From Rhizobiales bacterium CCH10-E5 (lineage in GTDB: Bacteria; Pseudomonadota; Alphaproteobacteria; Rhizobiales; Beijerinckiaceae), in contig LSIG01000207.1 of NCBI GenBank assembly GCA_001556125.1, positions 16,001-80,000 on the forward strand: a DNA stretch of 64,000 nt, given 5' to 3'. Positions within the stretch are counted from its first letter, which is position 1. The number at the start of each line of letters is the position of its first letter. Positions 59,046-64,000 of the stretch are shown piece after piece. The notes beneath the pieces are model-generated. The model was given only the letters and a program-made list of their open reading frames with translations, made no database searches and was not told the DNA's origin. The translations under genes and the position numbers were made by a program.

Positions 59046-59810
59046 GTGGCACGCAAGCGCCTGAACCCGAATGTTGTCGCAGACTGGATAGGCATCGCGA
59101 ACGCGGCGGAGCGAGCGCTCCAGACAGGAACAGGGACTGACCGTGCAGCGGCGCTATGGGATGTAGCGCAGGAGCGCGGCACCACAGAACAGCATGTCCG
59201 GCGCCTCATTCACGGCTGGCGCTTCATCCAATCAGTTCGTGCCGACGACCGCGAACTGGCGGAGTGCTTGGAGAGAAGCTCCTACAACGTCACCGACGTG
59301 ATCTCGCGCTGGCATCCACGCGATCGCCACGCGGCATCAGAAGCCGCCAAACAATACCATGCCGGCAACCTCACGCTCGCCCAGCTCCGGGCCGGCTACG
59401 AATCCTCGCAGCATCATGGCAGGTCGAAAGTGAGCGCTCCGCCGACGCCGGACTATCTCGACGCCGTGCGCGGGAAGATCGAGGATAGCGAGCCCTGGAT
59501 ACGAGGGCTTCAATCGACACCCCGATCGCTTCCGCCTTTCGGCAAATTCGACTTGTCTTTCCGAGGCGAAGGCGATCGCGAACTCGGCGTGATCGTCTTG
59601 CCGCCGCGCCTCGGCACGAACGATCAGAAGGCGAGGTTCGCCAGCGACGCCGGCCTGATCCTGCTCGCGCATCAGATGGGTATGGAGACGATCATCGCAG
59701 GGCCCAAGGGCTCTGTTCTCGATGGCTATACCAACTGGATCGCCGAGATCGGCATCGACGATTGCCGCGTCGTCGAGCTCGAACGCGTCATGCGCGAAGT
59801 CTGGACATGA
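59046..59810 (+). CDS. Hypothetical plasmid-type protein (replication/partition-like context)
   Basis: A 254-residue protein with GTG start. The N-terminal part VVADWIGIANAAERALQTG, then AALWDVAQERGTTEQHVRRLIHGWRFI, looks like a helix-turn-helix. Then comes ERSSYNVTDVISRWHPRDRHAASEAAKQYHAGNLTLAQLRAGYES. The C-terminal half, GVIVLPPRLGTNDQKARFASDAGLILLAHQMGMETIIAGPKGSVLDGY, resembles a small nucleotide- or ligand-binding alpha/beta domain. No named family is recognised. A strong terminator follows and it is convergent with a mobilization-linked gene, so it belongs to the mobile segment. Confidence 0.55.
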   Translation: MARKRLNPNVVADWIGIANAAERALQTGTGTDRAAALWDVAQERGTTEQHVRRLIHGWRFIQSVRADDRELAECLERSSYNVTDVISRWHPRDRHAASEAAKQYHAGNLTLAQLRAGYESSQHHGRSKVSAPPTPDYLDAVRGKIEDSEPWIRGLQSTPRSLPPFGKFDLSFRGEGDRELGVIVLPPRLGTNDQKARFASDAGLILLAHQMGMETIIAGPKGSVLDGYTNWIAEIGIDDCRVVELERVMREVWT

Positions 59811-59837
59811 AAAGGCCCGGCTCGCGCCGGGCCTTTT
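59810..59837. terminator. Bidirectional terminator
   Basis: AAAAGGCCCGGC (59810-59821) and GCCGGGCCTTTT (59826-59837) form a perfect 12-bp stem with an A/T-flanked base on both sides, serving both the plus-strand gene and the convergent minus-strand pair. Confidence 0.9.
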
Positions 59838-59855
59838 GTTAGCCTATCGATCGGA

Positions 59856-60152
59856 TCACTGCGGCTTGTTAAACGCCGCTCCGACGATGCCGGCCTGTTC
59901 GCGGGTCGCTTCGGTTTCCGCCTTGACCCGAAGAGCCTCGTCCCGGGCCACCGCATCCTCGAGTTCGCGTAGCGTCTGCTCGGCATTCGCCTTGGCCCGC
60001 TGCTTGATCGCCTCGACCCAAGGGGTGTCTGCAACGGCCTCAATGGTCGCGACGAGCCTGACGCAGGTCTTCGGCGCCAGGCGCGGAGTGCCGTTGTGAA
60101 CCGAGGCCTCGAGGAGGGCGCAGGCGCGCTTGGTCAGTTCGTCGGGAGTCAC
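59856..60152 (-). CDS. Hypothetical helical protein of the mobilization module
   Basis: A 98-residue protein with GTG start overlapping the upstream stop (GTGA). TPDELTKRACALLEASVH is followed by TCVRLVATIEAVADTPWVEAIKQRAKANAEQTLRELEDAVARDEALRVKAETEATREQA, a long charged helix likely to be a coiled coil. It has no named domain. Its operon partner and the divergent relaxase suggest a role in transfer or its control. Confidence 0.55.
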   Translation of the reverse strand: MTPDELTKRACALLEASVHNGTPRLAPKTCVRLVATIEAVADTPWVEAIKQRAKANAEQTLRELEDAVARDEALRVKAETEATREQAGIVGAAFNKPQ

Positions 60153-60475
60153 TGGCTCCTCCCCTGCTGGTTCGCACCCTGTCCCGCCGCCGCGGACGCG
60201 GCCTTAGCCTTCGCCTCGGCGCGCTGCCGCGTCACCTCGGTCGCGAACTCGCCGGCCGGGAAGGTGTAGTCGGTCGCGGCACCCGCCACGATCAACTCCT
60301 TCGCCAGCGCGGGCGAATGCGCCTTGGCGGCGTTGAACACGCCGGCCAGAACGTGCGGGTTGTTGGTGATCTCCCACACCTTCTGCGTCACGCGGAACAG
60401 CTTTGCGCGGTTGGAGTGCTGGCGTGCCCTCATCCTCGCGAACTTATCCATCAACTTCCCCAGATCGTCGTGCAC
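60149..60475 (-). CDS. Hypothetical small protein divergent from the relaxase
   Basis: A 108-residue protein with GTG start and an ideal ribosome site, AGGAGG five bases upstream. HDDLGKLMDKFARMRARQHSNRAKLFRVTQKVWEITNNPHVLAGVFNAAKAH is basic and helical and ends in a disordered Ala/Gln tail. It lies 200 bp from a divergent relaxase gene and could be a relaxosome accessory or regulator; no motif proves it. Confidence 0.6.
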   Translation of the reverse strand: MHDDLGKLMDKFARMRARQHSNRAKLFRVTQKVWEITNNPHVLAGVFNAAKAHSPALAKELIVAGAATDYTFPAGEFATEVTRQRAEAKAKAASAAAGQGANQQGRSQ

Positions 60476-60505
60476 GATAACCTCCTATGGCTGGCTTCGA
60501 CGCAC

Positions 60506-60641
60506 ATATATACGCAGATAATTTTGATTCGCCAAACAGATATTTTATGCGCATATATATCAAGAACCGACCGATGGCCGGGGGTTCCCAGGGGGCGTCA
60601 GCCCCTTGGGCCCGCTATAGCAGTCCGAAAAGTCGGACTGC
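60506..60641. other. Candidate oriT/promoter region upstream of the MobA/MobL relaxase
   Basis: Three stacked structures. An AT-rich imperfect inverted repeat ATATATACGCA (60506-60516) and TGCGCATATAT (60548-60558); a GC hairpin CCAGGGGGC (60588-60596) / GCCCCTTGG (60601-60609) with GTCA loop; and a perfect 9-bp hairpin GCAGTCCGA (60620-60628) / TCGGACTGC (60633-60641). Such hairpins just before a relaxase gene are typical of oriT. The nick site is not identified. Confidence 0.5.
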
Positions 60642-60686
60642 GCGGTCCCTGCGGTGCTTTTTGAGAGAGGAAGGCCGGGTTTCACG

Positions 60687-62984
60687 ATGTTCGACCGGAC
60701 CATGCATCTCTCGACCAGTTGGGTGCGCGCGCGGGCCCATCTCGGACCCGCCAGCGCCGGTCTGGTCAGCGCTTACATCACTGGTGGCCATTCCTTCGAT
60801 GGCCACCGCGTCAACAACCCTCATCGGCGGCGCGAGATTGCGATGACCGGCCTGTCGCTGCCTGCCGGGATCGTGATGACGCCGCATGAACTCTGGCACT
60901 GGGTGGATCGCAAGGAACGCCGGAAGGACGGCGAATACCAGATGCGTTCGCGCGAGTTGCCGAGACTGGCTTCGCATATGCGCTGCTCATTGCCCTGGGC
61001 GCTTTCGCCGGAAGCGGCCGAGCGCGTCACCACTGACTTCGCCCGGTTTCTGACCGAGGAACTCGGGCTCGGCGTCCAGTTCGCGGTGCATAACAAACCT
61101 GAGCACGATTGGGATCACGCTCACTTCCTGATGACGACCCGTTCGCTAGCGCTCAAGAATTTCGGCAAGAAGGTGCGCGAGCTGGACGGGATCGCGATGC
61201 GCAAGCGCGAAGCCGGCACAGCCGCCGAGGTTCGCTATGCCCGTGCCGATGGGCGCGAGAAGACGATCTCATCCACCATCGAAACCATGAGGGCGCGTTG
61301 GGCCGGCCTTCTCTCGGCCGAACTCGGATATGTGGTGGATCATCGTTCTTTCGAACGCCGCGGTCTCGATCTCGATCCGGTGATTTACGTTCCCCGCGCC
61401 CAGATCGAATACGAAAAGCGGCAAGCGAGGCGCGGCGCTGCCGGGCGGGATTGGCGCGCCGAACGGGCCTCGCAATTGGCCAGCCGACAGGTGGAAGCCG
61501 CCCTCTTGAGGGAGTTGCCGGATCAAGAACTCCGTCGACGCACTCGGCCCGCGCCTGCGCGTGCTCCCCGTGTCGTCGAGATCGGTCTGCGATCGATCTG
61601 TCAGGAACTGGAGCGTCAGAACACTCTCGTCTCGTCATGGCGCGCCGCCGCCCTCACCCGGCTCGCGAAGATATCACCGCTTCTCGCGCTTTCGGCAGGC
61701 AACCAGATCCTGGAGGCTATCGCCACGCGCGAGGTACGGGAAACTGCACCTGTTTCTACCCCATCTCCCGTGATCAGCACCACCGATGCTTCGAACGGGA
61801 AACGCAAGCGCCTGCGCCAGAATGCCGGCGCCGGCATCATGTCGAAGCTCTTTGCTCAGCACGGAGATGACATTGCTACCGCAGTATCGGCTTCTTCGTC
61901 ACAGCACCGGATCATGCGAGACGCGATCAACCACCTTGGCCGGATCAATCCGATCGTCGCGCTCGGCGCCCTCGCCCGGATGGCGGAGATCACGCTTGAA
62001 CAGAAAGAGGAGCCCGTCACCGCGATCAGCACCTCGCCTTCGGAAAGGCGTGCGCAGGCCCGCAGGCGCGGCAGCGTATCCGGGCGAAAGAATGTCGCGG
62101 GTGCCATGGCAACCCGGGCGCGCCAGGCCCTCGAAACTGAGTGCTCGCAAATTGAGAGAGGCCATGACGACGCGAACGCGGCTCAGGCAATGGCCACGCA
62201 GTTTGCTGACGAGATGAAGCGCCGCGAGCGCCGCTTTCTCAAGCGCATGGAGAAGAAACTCGGATATGCAGCGATGCAATCGGCTGTTGTTCATGACGCG
62301 CTGGTCGCGTTCACGCTCAGGCTCGAGGCCTATTTCAGCAAGGCGATGGAGGCTTTGCGGGAGCGACTCGAGCGCCATCGCCTTGAACGGCAGAAGATCG
62401 CCGCTCAAGCGATGCTCGAACTCGCTGCTCTCGATGCAATCCCAATAGACAACGCCATGGTGAGATTGCAGGCGACGGCAGCGGTCGCGCAGAGCTTCCG
62501 TCACACTCTCGATCACCTCCACACGCGGCAGGCCGGCGAGGTCGCGGAGGAATTGACGCAATGGCTAGACGGCGGGCCGAACCTGCGCCGGCATAACGCG
62601 ACGACGACATTGACGCCGAACATCGTCTCTTCGGTTTGGAGCCGTCCGTCTCCCCGACAGCCGGAACGGTCGGTGGCCAGAACGGCTGCGGCAGCCCCGC
62701 AGCACCAGCCTGTCGCGCGGTCGCGGAATCCGCACATTCCGATCGCGGCTTCGGCAGGCGTTTCGAAGAGCGCAACGCAATCCACGCGGAAAAATATCCG
62801 AAACAATATCACGTTCGATGTTCCCGCGTTCACGGAGAAAGAGGAGTTCGGCCTACTCCGGCCGAAACCGGCATCGCCAGCAAGCGCAAATGGTCAGGCG
62901 GCTCCGAGACCTCGAGCATCGGAATCGGGCAGCAGACCTGCCCACCAGAGGCCACGTCGCCCATCGGATCAGGAGATCGAATAG
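60687..62984 (+). CDS. MobA/MobL-family relaxase
   Basis: A 765-residue relaxase. The N-terminal 220 residues contain the MobA/MobL domain: SLPAGIVMTPHELWHWVDRKERRKDGEYQMRSRELPRLASHM, then ELGLGVQFAVHNKPEHDWDHAHFLMTTRSL, giving the metal-binding H...D.HAH pattern, and GFGKKVRELD-like AELGYVVDHRSFERRGLDL. The rest is a long, charged, low-similarity C-terminal region. It would nick DNA at the upstream oriT candidate for transfer. Start ATG 60687; an in-frame upstream start at 60654 is possible. It shares no close likeness to the relaxase at 16087, so the window has two separate transfer systems. Confidence 0.8.
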   Translation: MFDRTMHLSTSWVRARAHLGPASAGLVSAYITGGHSFDGHRVNNPHRRREIAMTGLSLPAGIVMTPHELWHWVDRKERRKDGEYQMRSRELPRLASHMRCSLPWALSPEAAERVTTDFARFLTEELGLGVQFAVHNKPEHDWDHAHFLMTTRSLALKNFGKKVRELDGIAMRKREAGTAAEVRYARADGREKTISSTIETMRARWAGLLSAELGYVVDHRSFERRGLDLDPVIYVPRAQIEYEKRQARRGAAGRDWRAERASQLASRQVEAALLRELPDQELRRRTRPAPARAPRVVEIGLRSICQELERQNTLVSSWRAAALTRLAKISPLLALSAGNQILEAIATREVRETAPVSTPSPVISTTDASNGKRKRLRQNAGAGIMSKLFAQHGDDIATAVSASSSQHRIMRDAINHLGRINPIVALGALARMAEITLEQKEEPVTAISTSPSERRAQARRRGSVSGRKNVAGAMATRARQALETECSQIERGHDDANAAQAMATQFADEMKRRERRFLKRMEKKLGYAAMQSAVVHDALVAFTLRLEAYFSKAMEALRERLERHRLERQKIAAQAMLELAALDAIPIDNAMVRLQATAAVAQSFRHTLDHLHTRQAGEVAEELTQWLDGGPNLRRHNATTTLTPNIVSSVWSRPSPRQPERSVARTAAAAPQHQPVARSRNPHIPIAASAGVSKSATQSTRKNIRNNITFDVPAFTEKEEFGLLRPKPASPASANGQAAPRPRASESGSRPAHQRPRRPSDQEIE

Positions 62985-63088
62985 GTGACAGGCGCGCCAC
63001 ATGTCACGGCCCCCCAACTGTTCTCGCCCCAAAAGCCCGGACATTTCTCAATGAAACCCAGGACACTCCCTCAGACCATCTTGCTCAG

Positions 63089-63169
63089 ATGAGGCCGCTG
63101 CAGCGCTTTGCCAATCCCGATGAGATCAGCGGTTTGATCCCCTATTTGGCTTGCGAAGAAGCGGGCTAA
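63089..63169 (+). pseudogene. C-terminal fragment of a short-chain dehydrogenase
   Basis: The last 26 codons read MRPLQRFANPDEISGLIPYLACEEAG, the usual SDR end (RF..PEEI...V.FLAS.EA). The rest of the gene is missing upstream, so this is a remnant left by mobile-element insertion or deletion. It ends 15 bp before an IS3-type end. Confidence 0.6.
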
Positions 63170-63183
63170 GTGACGTGTGCACT

Positions 63184-64000
63184 GATCCGCCCCCGCCGAC
63201 TGGTCCAAAGCGATTGTTAGTGGAGAGTTGGCCTCGCGGCCAGCGCGGGCGGCGTAGCTGGTCCGGGTTGCGCAGTCGCCCGCGCGGTCATGGCGGGCAC
63301 GAAGACCTCCGGCGCGGGAGGCTTGTATCCGAGCGAGCCATGCGGGCGGACGGTGTTGAAGTGCCGCCGCCAGCTTTCGACGATGATCTTCGCCTCCGCG
63401 AGGGTGTAGAAGATCTCGCCGTCGAGGAGTTCATCGCGCAACCGGGCATTGAACGACTCGATGAAGCCGTTCTCCCAGGGACTGCCGGGCGCGATGTAGG
63501 CGGTCTTCGCGCCAACCGCGCCGATCCAACCCTGCACAGCTTTGGCGACGAACTCGGGGCGTTGTCTGAACGCACATGGCCCGGCACGCCGCGCAGGATG
63601 AAGAGGTCCGAGAGAACGTCGATGACATCGGTCGACCTGAGCCGCCGATCGATGCGGATCGCCAGGCTCTCCCGGGTGAACTCGTCGATCACGTTCAACA
63701 TGCGGAACTTCCGGCCGTTGTGAGTGCGGTCCTCGACAAAGTCATATGACCAGACGTGGTTGGGATGCTCTGGCCGCAGCCGTACGCAAGATCCGTCGTT
63801 CAGCCAGAGACGCCCCTTCTTCGGCTGCCGCCGAGGCACTTTGAGCCCTTCTCGCCGCCAGATGCGCTCGACGCGCTTGACGTTCACTGCCCAGCCCGCC
63901 GTGCGCAGCAGCGCGGCGATCTTGCGATAGCCGTAGCGTCCGTATCGGCGGACCAGTTCGACGATGTCGGCGATGAGTTGCTCCTCATCGTCGCGTCCGC
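63184..64000 (-). mobile_element. IS3-family (IS407/ISRj-like) element, partial, running off the window
   Basis: The right-to-left transposase and the end-like TGATCCGCCCCCGCCGACTGG near 63184 suggest the left terminus of an IS3-family element; only its 3' part is in the window. The exact end and any inverted repeat cannot be fixed without the other terminus. Confidence 0.6.
63217..64000 (-). pseudogene. IS3-family transposase OrfB, frameshifted, 5' part outside the window
   Basis: From the window edge leftward the frame reads QLIADIVELVRRYGRYGYRKIAALL, NVKRVERIWRREGLKVPRRQPKKGR, WSYDFVEDRTHNGRKFRMLNVIDEF (first Asp) and LSDLFILRGVPGHVRSDNA (second Asp), then breaks. The adjacent frame continues WIGAVGAKTAYIAPGSPWENGFIESFNARLRDELLDGEIF (catalytic Glu) and ends RPHGSLGYKPP. 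At 63556-63560 the plus strand reads CTCGGGGCGTTGTC where one more C would restore DNGPEF. So one base is missing, inactivating the DDE enzyme. Confidence 0.8.

Noticed and set aside
63000..63088. Possible end of another insertion sequence between the relaxase and the SDR fragment
   Set aside because: Phrases such as CCCGGACATTTCTCAATG look IS-end-like, but no partner repeat or transposase is visible.

Overview
The window looks like chromosome of a GC-rich alphaproteobacterium, probably Hyphomicrobiales (Bosea/Methylobacterium-like). This is judged from protein character, the tRNA-Gly integration site and the DUF736/ArdC mobile-element genes; there is no rRNA here to confirm it.

Layout. (1) 1-2.9 kb: chromosomal genes for two tandem DUF4399 secreted proteins, a pseudo-caspase/FGE-sulfatase fusion and a small secreted protein. 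(2) About 3.0-29.4 kb: an integrative mobilizable element in tRNA-Gly(TCC). A 48-bp copy of the tRNA 3' half lies beside a tyrosine integrase on the left, and the intact tRNA lies on the right. It carries a MT-A70 methylase beside a BglII-like restriction enzyme, an unknown protein coupled to a PIN-domain RNase, C5 and N6-adenine methylases, a family-A-like polymerase, iteron-like repeats, a MOB relaxase with a second gene nested in it, ArdC, DUF736 and many small unknown genes. Four genes share one leader motif, two of them head to head across a 54-bp near-perfect palindrome. (3) 29.5-36.2 kb: two P1B metal-efflux ATPases (Zn/Cd/Pb type and Cu type), then a PGDH-like oxidoreductase divergent from a GntR regulator. 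(4) 36.4-40.3 kb: an aldehyde dehydrogenase and an iron-type alcohol dehydrogenase with a divergent AraC regulator. (5) 40.35-56.5 kb: sixteen closely spaced minus-strand genes that combine coenzyme F420 synthesis (cofC, cofD, cofE, fbiC), an F420:NADPH oxidoreductase, an LLM-class F420-type oxidoreductase, a PaaK-like CoA ligase, thiolase, enoyl-CoA hydratase, hydroxyacyl-CoA-dehydrogenase-like protein, a hotdog thioesterase and a complete Liv-type ABC importer. (6) 56.5-64 kb: mobile debris: an intact IS701-type IS with perfect ends and a CTAG target duplication, a second mobilization module (MobA/MobL relaxase with a structured region upstream), an SDR fragment and a frameshifted IS3-family transposase running off the window.

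How it works together. The tRNA-Gly element appears to be mobilized rather than self-transmissible, since no type IV secretion genes are seen. It protects itself with methylases, ArdC and a candidate restriction system. The F420 block reads as a self-contained catabolic unit: import of a small acid, CoA activation, an F420H2- or F420-dependent redox step, and beta-oxidation-like breakdown, with the cofactor made and recycled by the same gene set. The substrate cannot be read from sequence.
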